A DNA stretch of 64,000 nt, from positions 81,065,405 to 81,129,404 of the forward strand of contig CM039182.1 in assembly GCA_008360975.2 (NCBI GenBank), read 5' to 3'. Positions 1 to 11,720 of this stretch are shown piece after piece. The stretch comes from Lichenostomus cassidix. Its lineage: Eukaryota > Chordata > Aves > Passeriformes > Meliphagidae. The notes under the pieces are model-generated. The model was not told the DNA's origin. It saw only the letters and a list, made by a program, of their open reading frames with translations, and ran no database searches. A program made the translations under genes and the position numbers. The first letter of the stretch is position 1, and each line of letters begins with the position of its first letter.

Positions 1-2291
1 TCCACCTAACATCACTGGGTGGTGCAGCACCTGGAGTGACACAGCTGTTTGTCCAGAAGAGAGCTGGTCTGCCTTCAACATACAAGGAAAATAACAAAGC
101 ACTCTTTCCTCTTGTAGAATCAATTCTACAGATTTAACATTCTTGGCTTATTATAAAAAACTAATCATTTTTTGTTGCCTGATTGATTTATAAATGTTTA
201 CATATTCTGTTTCCCATTGCAATGCTTATCCATGGTCCTTAACTTGGTGAAGGTTGTTAGCCATTTTCAAAAACTGCTTGCTTTAAGGACCACAACCAGC
301 ACATAGCATCAGACAGTTTGCATAAAGTCTCATTTTCTGGTGTGTTTGCTTTTTGTGGGCCATTTCATTACCATGCAAATGGAGTTAGGACATTTTGCAG
401 ACAATCTAATTGTTAGCATAATATGTCCTCATTATTTGTATAGTGCAGCAGTTTGCATTAGGCATTACCAAGTGTAACAGATACTAATATAACAGCATGA
501 TTTTTGGGAAACAGAGGCTACTTTTTATCAAAGGCTGTGCATACTGGTTACCAAATCCAGTCTAGAATCACCAACAGCCCTCAGCAAACCTAAACTACAC
601 AGCTCTTCCAGAGCCTAAACATGCAGTTTTTGTCAATAGGAGTAACATCACTTTTCTGACCCACATATTTGAAGTTTTCATCCTCCAATGCTTTCATATT
701 TGTACAACTTTTAGCTCTTACATGTTGAAGACAGTATTACTCTATGCCTACATAGCTGCAGCAAAGGAATAAAGATAAATAAAGCACTGCTAAAATAGCA
801 AATGGAAACCAAACTGATCTCTTTTTAGCTAGAAATCGGAATGCAAAGCTTAAACTTTAATCCTGTTTCCAAACAGTAAATCTTATCTTTTCAGAAAATA
901 CTGCCAATTTAGCACTGTTGAACTTTGGAATACAGCCATCCACACATAAACACATTTGCACATTATTTTGGTTGGCTCTTGCTAAAGCCATATGCTGAGG
1001 GTTTTTTTAATTAAAAAGACACCTCAGAAAATCTTGCAGTGTTCACACAGAATAAAACATCCTTAAAGGTTCTAAAATGTCAACAAATACTATAGTATTC
1101 TCCCCTCCACTAATGTCAGTAATGTTTGCAGAGTGAATTTTAACAGCCATTTTTTATGTGTTTATGAAGACACTTCAGTCACTTTTGTTCTGACATTTAA
1201 AGTTTTGATGCAGGAAGGATCAGTCACTTCTAAACTCCACTGACCAAAAATAAGCAATCCATGCTCCTTTGCCAGTTACCAGAGCTGTAATCCTCATCTA
1301 TAGCACAGAGAATCAAAGTAGCGAAAGACTAAGGGCTATTTTTCATTTTCCAACAATATGCAAAATTACTTAATGTAATTGAGTAGAAGAAAATTAAGTA
1401 TCAGAGAAGGGTTTATATTTTTCCACTCTCAATTTCCAACTAAAAAATGTACCCTGTAAATATATATGTTGTGCTAACTAGGAATAAATTAGACTGCAAT
1501 TGTCATGGTACCTCAAATATGAAGGGATTTGTTTCTTGTCTCCTTTCACTTTTGGCACTAAACTTGTGGATTATTGAACAGTCCTGGGTGCTGAATGTGG
1601 ACTTGCCTCTTCTAGTCACCAGAAAGTGACCAATCACTGCTGAACTGTGTATACAACTGCAGGGTATCCAGCTGCCATCACTAGTGCCACTGTTTCTCAG
1701 CCATAAGAGGAGGCAACACAAGTTCCCTTGCCTTCCTTGCACAAAACCCCCAACTTTTAAACAGACTTCTCCAGTCTTCCAACAGCTTCCAGATTAACAG
1801 TGTCTTGGCTGAAAAAGGCCTGAAAGCATTTTCTCGAATTAAACCAAACCTTTGTTCCTTAAAAAGGACTGAGAAAAGGAACAGAAAAATGAACCAGCTA
1901 TGTGGAGGGGCTCCATTTCCAGTTCTTTTTAAATTGCTTCCAGCAAGAACTCTGCTGCTGGTACTGCTGGAGTAGTTGCAAGGAACCATGGCTCCATTGC
2001 CTGTGCTAGGGAGGATGAGTGGAGGCTTTTTCCCTTGGTATGAAAGTGAGGAAGAGCATCTCCGCTTTGTTCTATACAGAGCAGTGATCTCCTGAGCATT
2101 AATCAGACAGTGATTCTTCATTTTAAATGAAGATTCATGTCTACAGCAAACCACAGCAACCCAGAAATCTAAATTCTTTAGGGAGCAACAGATGTGCTGC
2201 CAAGAGGATGTGTACACTGATACAACTATGGTAGATTTTTGTAGTATCAGAGGGAGATGTAATTTGGTATCTGTTCTTTCCTGCTTTGCAG
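1..2291. other. Unique AT-rich sequence, no gene seen
   Basis: No recognisable repeat or coding exon. An octamer motif (ATGCAAAT) lies at 373-380, inside a block at about 360-480 that looks non-random but cannot be classified without alignment. A 178-codon open frame on the minus strand (1681-2217) has no recognisable domain and no promoter or splice context, so it is not called as a gene. Confidence 0.5.
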
Positions 2292-2382
2292 AGACTTTTG
2301 TACACCCCTTTCCTCTCTGGTGCCAGTGATGGAAATGCTGGTAACCTCTTAATCTTGTCTCAGGATGTGGGTGGGTTTAGAT
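2292..2382 (+). CDS. Possible 91-nt internal exon, unidentified
   Basis: A pyrimidine-rich acceptor (TTCTTTCCTGCTTTGCAG) ends at 2291 and a strong donor (GTGAGT) starts at 2383. The 91 bases between them are open in one frame from the first base, giving 30 codons plus one base (intron phases 0 and 1); the translation starts RLLYTPFLSGASDGNAG. The frame stays open past the donor until a stop near 2457. The end phase fits the start phase of the better candidate at 7797, so the two could be spliced together. An open stretch this short is common by chance at this base composition, and I do not recognise the peptide. This is an inference from splice signals only. Confidence 0.2.
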
Positions 2383-4109
2383 GTGAGTCAGCTTCTACAG
2401 AGCAGTGGCAGCTGGAACCAGTCAGAGGCTCCAGGCTGCTATTGTTTGCATCACATTAGCAGATTCCTTTGTACTGTCATCGCTGCTACCTCACCTTCAC
2501 AGGACTGAGTTCAGCCTCAGCTCAGATCTCACAGTGTTTCTGCAAATACCTCTCTAAGTCTCTTCATCTTCTCTTCCAAAGCTTCCTGTAGAAATACTGG
2601 CTGATTGCAGTGGTTTTATATGAGATAAGAAATACATTGCTGCAGAGCCTTCCAGCAATTTGATTTATAACAGTGTGAACACTTTGGTAATTGTGTAAAA
2701 TAATTTACTGGTCCAGACTACAGTATTTTACACTTACTAATGCTGATGAAAACTTTTTGTTTTAAAAGGTTTTCTGAGTCTTGCTCACTCTTGTGGTTAA
2801 TTTTTGATACATTTTTAAAAGGATGCTTAGTTGCACTGGGAAGGCTGTCTGATGAGAAAGTCCTTCTTAATGTACTTTGTGTTTATGCCCTCAGGCAGAA
2901 GATTTATAAACAATATTTTAGATAAATTTGTACATTTTTTCACCATGCATATTCACATCCAAAAGGTCAATAAATATTTCTAGTAAACTTTTGGACTAAA
3001 AGATAGTATAAAAATTTAAGATTCACAGTTATAAATATTTTTGCTAATCAGCAATGTGATCACATCATGTGAATTGGTCTCTTTTTCCTGATTTGTAAGG
3101 AAGAGTGAACACTTAATGCTTTCCAGTCTTTCTGTTTCTACTGGGTTCATTATTCATCTTGGATCTCTTTTGTTTGGCAATCATGTAACCTCAGGGAAGA
3201 ATGTGAATGTATTCTCTCAATGTACCTAATGGTTTTATGTTGTTTTAACCTTCCTGTGTTTATTGCTCTCTATATTCATTCTCATGTTTTTCACTGAGCT
3301 AGGACTTTTCATTTATAACTTGTAGTAATCCACATCTCTTTCTACCTTTTACAGTTAATCTAGAATCCAGGAATACATTTGGTGGTCAATATTCCACTGA
3401 AACTTGTATTTATCAGCAATGAGCCCCACATGATGCCATAGTTTCTGCCTACCTGACCAGATACATGTGGGACTCTGAAAAGCCTCCATCTGCCATAGTC
3501 TAAATAACATCCTGGCATCTGAAAAAAATTGCTTCTTATTTATTGTCCTTTCAGCCTCGTTTACATGTCTCAGAGTGGTCCAGAAATCAGTTTTCCTCTG
3601 TTGCTGTCTTTTATTAGAATTTTCAGAGAAGATGTGAATCCTAAGTCATAACAAAAGATCACGTAGAAGTAATGGATGCCAGTCTTCATTGGGATGATGT
3701 GAAAGAACTTGAAATTAAATCATCCAATTCATCAGGCAAGAAACAATAGCTAAAAATTGTTTCTGCTAGAAAAACTGGGAGATTCCAGAAAAAGTGGAAC
3801 TGATTTCTTCCTCTTTGAACAGTGATTGGTCTTCAGTCTGCCCAGGCAGATAGCTTTGCACTCTGCTCTGCAACAGTACAGTGCCAAACTAGGGAGAGCT
3901 GAAAACAAGGAACTGCTGATTTTGATTAAATGGAGACACAGCCTTAAAAAAATGCAATTTAATTGCATCTAGATACAACGAAACAATGGCACACTGCATG
4001 GTAAGGTCCATTAGGAAAGGCTCTGAAAGTCATTGTACCCTAATCAAATAGGAGTACAACCTGCAAAAGCAGTAAACAGTACTTGGTGTACTTGGTAAGG
4101 CATGAGGCA
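2383..4109. other. Unique sequence, no gene seen
   Basis: AT-rich sequence with no clear transposon tail, tandem array or exon. Short open frames on both strands look like chance. Confidence 0.45.
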
Positions 4110-4512
4110 CAAACATATTTATAATTGGAGTGCCACTGGGTAGGCTGGAGTTGCACAAGAAGCTGGGAGGGGATAAAGCTAGGGACAGCTGACACCAACT
4201 GGACAAAGGAATATTCCTCACCACAAAGCATCATGCTGAGCAGTTCATCTCAGGGAACTGGCCAGGAAACTGTGCCACTGCTGGGGCAGACTGTGCATTG
4301 GTCAGTGTTTGGTGAGCAATTGCAATGTGAATCACTGGTTTGGTATATTGCTTTATAATCATTATTAACATTTTCCTTTCCTTTTCTGTCCTACTAAATT
4401 GTATGTCAGCCCACATGTTTTGCCTCTTTTCCTATTCTCTCCCTCATCTCTGGGGTACAGAGTCACCAGAGGGCTCTCTGGTGTTGAGCTGCCTGAAGGT
4501 TAAACCATAGCA
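4110..4512 (+). mobile_element. Solo LTR of an avian endogenous retrovirus, degraded
   Basis: The order of landmarks matches a widespread bird ERV LTR family known from chicken and songbirds: a GGGAGGGG...GGGACAGCTGAC block near 4165-4195, an AAAGGAATATTCC block near 4205, GCATTGGTCAGTGTTTGGTG near 4295-4315, TGAGCAATTGCAATGTG near 4312, a T-rich CCTTTTCTGTCCTACTAAA stretch near 4378-4398 (decayed ATTAAA poly(A) signal), CAGCCCACATGTTTTGCCTC near 4407, and a 3' end at GGTTAAACCATAGCA (4498-4512), the usual terminal block of the family. No gag, pol or env sequence is attached on either side, so it is a solo LTR left by recombination or a truncated remnant. The left edge is approximate. Family recognition is from memory. 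Confidence 0.8.
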
Positions 4513-7500
4513 AAGGGAGAGGCAAGTTGTATGTTAGAAAAAGAGAATCCTTTCTAATATTCAGCACCAGGTGGAATTGCTGAAGAGGCTGTGAAGCTGC
4601 AGGAGTCCTATAAAACAAATATCTGTTGTGAATATCTTGGGGCATGACATAGTTGGGATTCATCTTGCCCAATTCTATCTGTCAAAAAGCATTCACCATT
4701 CAGTTTATCCTCTGGGAAACCTTCACGCTTAGTGGAGACAGACTTAACACCAGAGACAATTTATCTTATGCTAAATGAGGTATCTATACTTCATGGAATG
4801 ACAGGGTGGTTGCTTGGTTAACCCAAAAGGAGTCTGGAGGCACCACACAGTTTGGCTTCTATGGTATTTTGGTGGTTGTAAGAAAAAGCAAATGTGTGCT
4901 ACTCTTTAAAAATCATTACATTGTGCTTGTTCAGGATATCTACATCTTTAGAGATCTGTTACACAGATTGATAAATTTTCCCATGAGTGAACATAAAAAA
5001 TGTATGGGTATGGTTTGAACCAGTTGTTAATTTGAATGATGGTTCATCAACTTATAGAAATAACTGAGGAACTCATGATATTTCACAATCTTTGGCACAC
5101 AGCTTTCTTTGAAAGATGCAATTGTTAACAGCTATGGTTCTTTACATGCTACTTGCTTATGTTTTGGAAAGCTTAACTTGTTCCAACAGAGAGAAAAGTT
5201 TGAGAAAAGTGGAAACATTGTGCGACTGTCTACACACAAAAGAAAATTAATAGTTTAAGACAACAATATACAAGAATTCCACAAAAATATAATAACTCAT
5301 GTATTTTGCACTTACAAACCATATCTGCATTCAAACATGAAAACAAAAGCTATCATTCTTGAATGGCTTATTCTGCATGAGTTATTTTACTATCTTTAAT
5401 AATAACAATAATATAATTAATAATAATTTAATAATAAGTAGTGTAAGAAAAACCCCAACACAGTAAGAAAGATAAGGTATGAAGGAGCATTGATCCTGAG
5501 CAAAGAATAGAAATTTCAGAAACAACCTTCTCACTGTTGATGACTTTGTAAAGTTGGTGTAAATAGGATCACAATATTTTAACTAGTACTCACATTAAGT
5601 ACCTTCCATTTGTAAGCAGCTCAGGTAGGAGATTAAACCAGAGTGTGTTAAATGTGGCATGACTATTGTATATGAAATTTCTTACCTTAGAGAAATATAA
5701 ACACTTTGAAAAGAAAAGGCCACGTGATTACCATCATGCTAATTATTATTAATCACTAAAAGTAAGTCTGGACCCTAGATAAAAGAGAAAATCATAAAAA
5801 ATAGAGCACAACTGCCCTTTTCTTTTCCTTTTTTCTTCCCAGGCCAGACTGCTCAAACAGCTTTGCAGTCCAACAGCTACAGTGCATGTTAATGAGTGCT
5901 GAGTCCATACAGCTGTTGCTCCTATACCTCATTTCAAGTTAAAAACATAAAAAACATTTCCTTTTTTCCATTAGTAAGTTAACACATGGCTGATGTGAGA
6001 GTAGAGGGAGTACGTACTAACTTCAAACCTGACAACGCACTGGAATTATAAGGGTCAACTCTCACATCAACCAACTACAAAAAGAAAACCTTTGAAACCA
6101 TTAAACTTTGCTTAAAGCATTGATATAAATCAGTAGAAGTAGAAGATTAATTAAGTGTACCCAAAATAATTACTTTAAAATTAGCTTGACAGTCACACTG
6201 GACACACAACTGGAATGAGATGCTTCCTTCTGTGTAGAATTGAAACAGCAAATTAGATTTCACTCAGGCAGAAAAACTTACAGATTCTAAGCCAGGAAAA
6301 CATATGCTTACAAAATTGGCCACGGGTGTAGTAACTTATCTTGGACAATTGCAGTGTAATGGGCTGTCATCATTTGAGGACTTGTCCTAAAGTTACTAGT
6401 AAAATCTGACTAGGCCAGTGACTTGGAAAAATGCCATTAGGCTTCATATTTTTTGCGATGAGGTTTGTGGAAGAGTACAGCCAAAATAGGAGAGGATATC
6501 TATCTTACACAGCAGTATAAAAACTTTCTGGGATGGTGAAACTCCAATAAATTAGGGGGACACTCCACTTGGAAAATCACTGTGAAAATTTTTTCTACTG
6601 ACACATAAACCCAGGTTTAAATCAATATGAAGTGTTTTTTTGTTTTGTTTTTTAATTTGGGAATGAATCAAATCATAAGCATTATCATCATAAGCTGACC
6701 TACACAAGACATCACTGTGTAACAAGTGGAAGATAGCATGTAGGCAGATGGAAAGATTAATTGCAACTGTGACTATCTGCATTTGAAAGATGCTTTTGTT
6801 TTTCTTTTAGCAATTCATTCAACAGAAAAAGAGCAACTCACCAAAATGCCGTCTCTGACTACAGATGACTCCTGTGGTGTCTTACACAGTTTAACACAGA
6901 GAAACTAATTGATGCCACAAAGACATGGAATTATAAATTAGGAATTTAAAATGCCAGTCACACCACTCTTTATAAAATTAAATAAGGCAGAGTATTAACG
7001 AACATCCTGGAAACATCAGGGTTGAGATTCATCTGCTACAACTTCAGACAGCTTTTCAAAAGCAATCTGATTTATGTTGGAAACCCACATTCAGATAAGA
7101 AGAATCTAATTCTGAGATTCTCTATTTCTATACCCAACAATAAAAGGAGTCCAAACAACTAACAGTGTATTAGACATCTACAGTCTAATACTGCATTGTT
7201 GTAATGAACACTGCAATGCCGAAAAAAATCTGTGTGCAATCACATGAATATCTGTCTGAGAGAGTTTCTCTGAATTTGATAATTTTAGAATCTCTTTCAT
7301 TCCATTAACATCAGCAGAATGTCTGTGGCAACCAGTACGAAAGCAGGTCTCTTCCACCTCAAAATATTGTATGTATCAATAGAGGTCAGAATACCTTTAT
7401 CTTCAATTCCCAGCACACCATACAATCTTTGAGGATGGACCTATCAGAGGGAACAAAGTTGAAACATTGCAGGAAGTTTGCAGACTGTGTCTTCTGCAAA

Positions 7501-7796
7501 CGATGGGCTTTCCCTATGGACTCAAGCAAAGCATAGGAGTCATGGTGTTGCCCAAAACAGTAGCCCTAAAAATGCAATGCTAAATTCCACACATGCTGTT
7601 TCAACCAGTGCTCCCTTTGCAGATTTTGTTTTGTGTTGTATTGGGTAGTGTAAGCAAGTACTGACTATCATGAGAGATAACACAAACTGCTTCAGAAATA
7701 TAACCTTAGTTTCAAAAGTGAATAAGAGAAGAAAGAGGAAGGATTCTCTGCAATCATGTGGGGTAAATCCAAGAGTGAGCTTTCTTATACCTGCAG
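4513..7796. other. Unique sequence with two strong acceptor-like sites
   Basis: Mostly AT-rich unique DNA with an (ATA/TAAT)-rich patch at 5398-5438. Two long pyrimidine tracts ending in AG stand out: one ending at 5842 and one ending at 6810. Each is followed by short open frames (about 19-34 and 32 codons) that end in stops without a good donor. They could be acceptors of terminal or non-coding exons, or chance. Confidence 0.35.
5398..5438. repeat. AT-rich low-complexity (AATAAT/TTAATA) patch
   Basis: Irregular repetition of AATA and TAAT units without a clean period. Low-complexity sequence with no evident function. Confidence 0.6.
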
Positions 7797-7963
7797 TGTC
7801 AGCCACACCAGGATCACAGAGTAGCATCCTGACCACCAAGCTGAACCAGAACACTGCTTATGAGACACAGAATTACTCCAGCCTGTACACAAATTTCAGC
7901 ATTCCAGACCCTGAGCAAGATGCTGCACTGTATGAAAAAGCTCTACTAAGAAAAGATTCTCTG
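7797..7963 (+). CDS. Probable 167-nt coding exon of an unidentified gene
   Basis: A splice acceptor (TTTCTTATACCTGCAG) ends at 7796 and a donor (CTG|GTGAGC) starts at 7964. The exon begins with the last two bases of a split codon and then has 55 open codons (intron phases 1 and 0). The peptide runs SATPGSQSSILTTKLNQN, then TAYETQNYSSLYTNF, then SIPDPEQDAALYEKALLRKD, then SL. Codon choice is typical of vertebrate genes: most Leu codons are CTG, and CAG, AAG, GAG, AAC, ACC and AGC are frequent, in contrast to the AT-rich surroundings. The peptide is hydrophilic, with no signal peptide or membrane segment, as in a flexible cytoplasmic linker. The frame is also open upstream to 7670 and reads to a TAA at 7979, so an alternative is a terminal exon ending VSKQN. 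I do not recognise the protein. Confidence 0.45.
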
Positions 7964-9532
7964 GTGAGCAAACAGAATTAATTTTAAGTGTTAATTGACA
8001 AATATTAAATACTTAAATAGAATTAATAATTATTCATTCTTAAACCTTTACTGTGAAAAAATGTCATACTTAAACTATAGTTTGCTCCTCGAGTCAGGTC
8101 AAAGAGGTCTGTGTGGACCAGAAGTCATAATCCACTGCATCAGGTAAGTCATCAACACTGTTTCAGCATCTGTGTGGAGACAGACCAAGTGTGGTATCAG
8201 CATGGTATCAGCATCCTCTGATACTTGTACAATCTGCATTCTGGAGAGGAATTAGCATCAGTTCCAGAGGTTCATATATGGCCACTGCTCTCCCTTATGT
8301 GTGTATTTTGATACATCTGCAAGGAAAATTTAGGTGCAGTTTTGCATGAAGAAGAATATTTCTGCAAAACCTAACACTCTATGAAAAACTGAGGCTTATT
8401 CTCCACTTTTACTCTTGACTTATAGATAGCATTTTTTCTGTATATCATGGTGAGCTATTTCCATGCCTTGTAAATCTGAAGGGGAAATGGTGTTCAATTG
8501 TGGATAGCATTTCTTGTATTTTGCCTCAAGCTCAGTAGAGCTGTTAGAGATTTAGGGGGTTGCAGCAATGCTTGCTAAGTGACAGTGCTGCAATCTGTTC
8601 TTTTGCATTCTCTACGAGGAACAAACCCCACCTATTGCAAATGCAGTAGCCAGGGTTCCCTGATAATAAATTAAGTGGCATGAAATCTCAGCATATACAT
8701 GAAACAGGGCTTTGATCTTTCAGTAGGTAAACTTCTAATCCATTTCAGACTCTCATTGTTTGAATGATGACTAGGCTTCTGGAAACATATATCCTGACTA
8801 ATTAGGAGTGTGACCTGTGTTTGTTGCTGCATTTTTTAATGACTGCTATCCAAACTGTAGTGCTACAAATCAATTCTGTAAAGCTAATCCAGGCTTCTTC
8901 TAATAGTACGTACTACATCAAAACTTTAGTCAATCCAAGTATCTCAAGAAATGCTATGTTCTTGTAGTTTACAAGTGTCTCCAGAAATGTTATGTTCTTG
9001 TTGATTATGTTAGTGGCTGATGGTTTATGTTGGCCATGACCTCAGTTTTGCTGTCATCTGGCTGTATTCCTCCTGAAGACAGAAGGAATTTCATGGGAGT
9101 AGCTTAGATTTCTGCAGGCTGGATAATATCTTGGTTAAACTTCATATGGTCTGCTTGGGTCCTTGCCATCACTTGCATTTCTGAGTTGATGCTGGTTTTA
9201 TCATACCATCCACTCTTTAATACACAGTGCCTCCAAAAGTTATTCTTCTTTTGCTGAAACTTTTCATTAACTGGTCCTAATGGAAAATATAGACAAAAGT
9301 GTTTACAGCACCTGGGTGCATACTGAGAAATGTCTTGCTCAAACCAAATTGCATACATATGACTTTCTTATTCATAATAATATTTTAACTGCTTTTTTGG
9401 CTCAAAATGTATGTCAATCCAGAGATAGAAAAATTCCACCTCAGTATAGCCTTGATTAAATTGACGGGATAAAAAAAATAGCTAAAATAGATAATTTCTC
9501 ATCATAAATACCCCTAAAAAGTAACACTAATA
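7964..9532. other. Putative intron or flank; strong donor at 8144
   Basis: No transposon recognised. A consensus donor (CAG|GTAAGT) at 8144 follows 63 bases (8081-8143) that are open from a TAG acceptor-like site, in the phase expected after the 7797-7963 exon. The acceptor is weak, so this is not called as an exon. At 8949 and 8986 two near-identical 20-base copies (AGAAATGCTATGTTCTTGT and a one-base variant) suggest a small local duplication. Confidence 0.35.
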
Positions 9533-10130
9533 ATAAACCCTAATGCCAGACCAAAACAAAACAGGAACCCTAATCTTTAATCCTTACCCTACTCCTAAAA
9601 TTAAATAAAGCCCGAAACATAACTGTAACCCAAACCCTTAATCTAACCAAATTTTAAACCTAGCCTTAATCCCATTTATCAACCTAAACCTATCTGCACT
9701 AAAACATAAAATCTAAATTTTAAGCACAACCTTAATCCTAAACCCTACGAAAATGCTAAAGGCAAACTCAATCACTGAACTCTGTCTAAATCTGAATAAT
9801 ACCAGTGAATCATAACTCCAACCTTAAATGTCCTTTTTTGAGGATTTGGAGTAACCCTGACTCTGAACTCTAAACATAAAGCCAAAGTACAATCCAAATT
9901 GTTGTCTGCAAGCACAGACATAACTTCTTAATCTAATCCTAATGCAAACTCTACTTCTGCTCTGCCCAAACCCATAATTATTATTTCAAACCCTAATACT
10001 CAACCTGGCAATAATATTAGGCCACCCTGTTACCTTCACCCCAGCAATAAATCAAATCCTCAGTTTGAAGTGAAGCATTAACACAAAAAAAAACTTAAAC
10101 TGAATCCTAACTCTAAGCCCAAAATTAGAT
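9533..10130 (-). repeat. Degenerate telomere-like repeat, C-rich half
   Basis: About 600 bases rich in variants of CCCTAA (for example AACCCTAAT, AACCCTTAATC, CTTAATCCTAAACCCTA, AAACCCTAATAC), written C-rich on the + strand. True hexamers are a minority and intervals vary, so this is an old diverged block and not a functional telomere. It is listed on the minus strand because the G-rich TTAGGG-like strand is the minus one. Confidence 0.7.
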
Positions 10131-10315
10131 TTAGGGCTTTGGTGCTACAGCATGAATGAGGGGCTGGGGATTAGAAGCTAGGGGTTTAGTTCTGGTTTGG
10201 GATTAGGGTTTTAGGGTTTTAACTATGGGCTGAGTTTTTCTTAGGATATGGTTTATAATGGGGTTAGTGATTGGAGTTTGGAATAGGGTCTGGGGCTTGT
10301 GATTACGGTTATATG
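10131..10315 (+). repeat. Degenerate telomere-like repeat, G-rich half
   Basis: The composition flips abruptly to G-rich TTAGGG-like variants on the + strand (TTTAGGGCTTTGG, GGGATTAGGGTTTTAGGGTT, TTAGTGATTGGAG, GAATAGGGTCTGG). It is contiguous with the C-rich half. At the junction a short inverted repeat (AAGCCC at 10115-10120, GGGCTT at 10134-10139) surrounds the switch point. Confidence 0.7.
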
Positions 10316-11289
10316 TTGAAGTGAAGATTGTCATTACAGAGTGCTTTTCCATGGCATGGGGGATGTCACAGAAGAATAAATTTTAAATTTAAATGTTAAT
10401 AGAATATACAAAGAAAAATAAATGGTGGTGATATCAAATTACTGGCTCCAGACAATTTTCGCTAAGACATTCTTTAAAAACTAAAGTGAAAAGTAGTTGA
10501 GCAAGTAAGCCATGATTGTAACTTCTCACTTAAAATGGCCAGAAAACCAGGAAATAGTGCTAATTTTTAATTATATTAGTGGAGATATCGGCTAATAGAC
10601 CAAACATCTCATGCTTACACAGTAAAATTACTGGCACTCATGACAAAAAATTGAATTAGAGAAGTTATAGGTAGATACCAGGCACTAGGGAAGTCTAGAA
10701 AAGTTTTGTAGAGTTAAATTATGTATAATTTATCTCTAGAAAAACCTATATAAAGAGTTAGAGAGATAGACATACAATTCACAAAATCTATGTAGACTTG
10801 TAAAAGGTATTCAAAAAGGCTGGTCATCAAATGCTCTTCAAAAACTTATTTTATGATGGGATAAGAAGCAAATCCTTCACAAGACAGAATAACACTTTAA
10901 AGGTTGGAATCAGTTATCAGTTTTCGGAATATATGGAAGCTGCAAGTGGAGTACAGTCTGCATCACCATATTGATGGATATTAAAGTGACATAATTTGAT
11001 ACCTGGTATTTGGGATTTTAAAAACAGCAAATCAATGTACAGGAAGATCTTATGAGATTGACTGATACAGAAGAGTGAAGGAGCAAAATCATGTTCAGTG
11101 TAAAATGGATGCAAAATGACAGAGAGGAAAAAATAACTCCACCATTGTAAACAGAGTGATTCATTCTGCATATGTGTAGAGAGGTAATTGATTACTGGGA
11201 CTTAAAAAAGATCTTCAAAGCATTTGAGAAAAAAAAAAAAGAATAAAAATAGACTACCACAACATTCTGCTCTGAGGGTAAAATAAAAC
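10316..11289. other. Unclassified AT-rich sequence
   Basis: No convincing gene or transposon. The right part may belong to the old CR1 debris that follows, but the match is too weak to extend the call. Confidence 0.4.
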
Positions 11290-11720
11290 AGAGTAGAAAA
11301 CATGAGAGTATTAATGTACACAGGAAATGTCTACCTGTTTGGGAGTATTCTGTGTAGTTCCAATATCTGTCTTACAAAAAAGGATGGAGTAGATTTAAAA
11401 AATAAAAGAGTGAGAAGGATACCGAAACAAGTGAAACAGACTCAGTGCAAAACCAAATTAAATAGACTAGTACTCTTCAGTTTGGTAGAGAGAGCAGGGT
11501 TGTGAAGAGTTGTTCAGTGTCTCTTCCAATATGGGAACAAGGTGATACAAAATATTACTAGATTTAAAAATAATATAAAAATACAATATATGTTTAAGCT
11601 CAGGAAGCACTTTCTTGTTGAATGTTGTGGTAAAGTTGACAACAGTTCACTAAAGGGATGGCTGATACATTGAAGAAAAGTTGATTGCATTGAGAAATGC
11701 AGAGATTTCTTACTCAAGAA
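11290..11720 (+). mobile_element. Ancient CR1-type LINE fragment, highly diverged
   Basis: The order of motifs follows the 3' part of old amniote CR1 elements: a degraded GGAGTATTCTGTGTAGTTC block near 11342-11360 (family form: GGAGTACTGTGTCCAGTTC), an AAAAAAGGATGGAGTAGA block, AAACCAAATTAAATAGACTA, then ACTCTTCAGTTTGG near 11471 (family form: GACTCTTCAGCTTGG), and a later AGGAAGCACTTTCTTGTTGAAT block near 11601. The reading frame is destroyed. It is far older than the bird-specific CR1 copies elsewhere. Recognition rests on remembered consensus and needs a profile search. Confidence 0.5.

Noticed and set aside
1681..2217. Longest open frame, 178 codons, minus strand
   Set aside because: No recognisable domain, composition typical of translated non-coding AT-rich DNA, no promoter or splice context. 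Length is within chance range for six frames of 64 kb.
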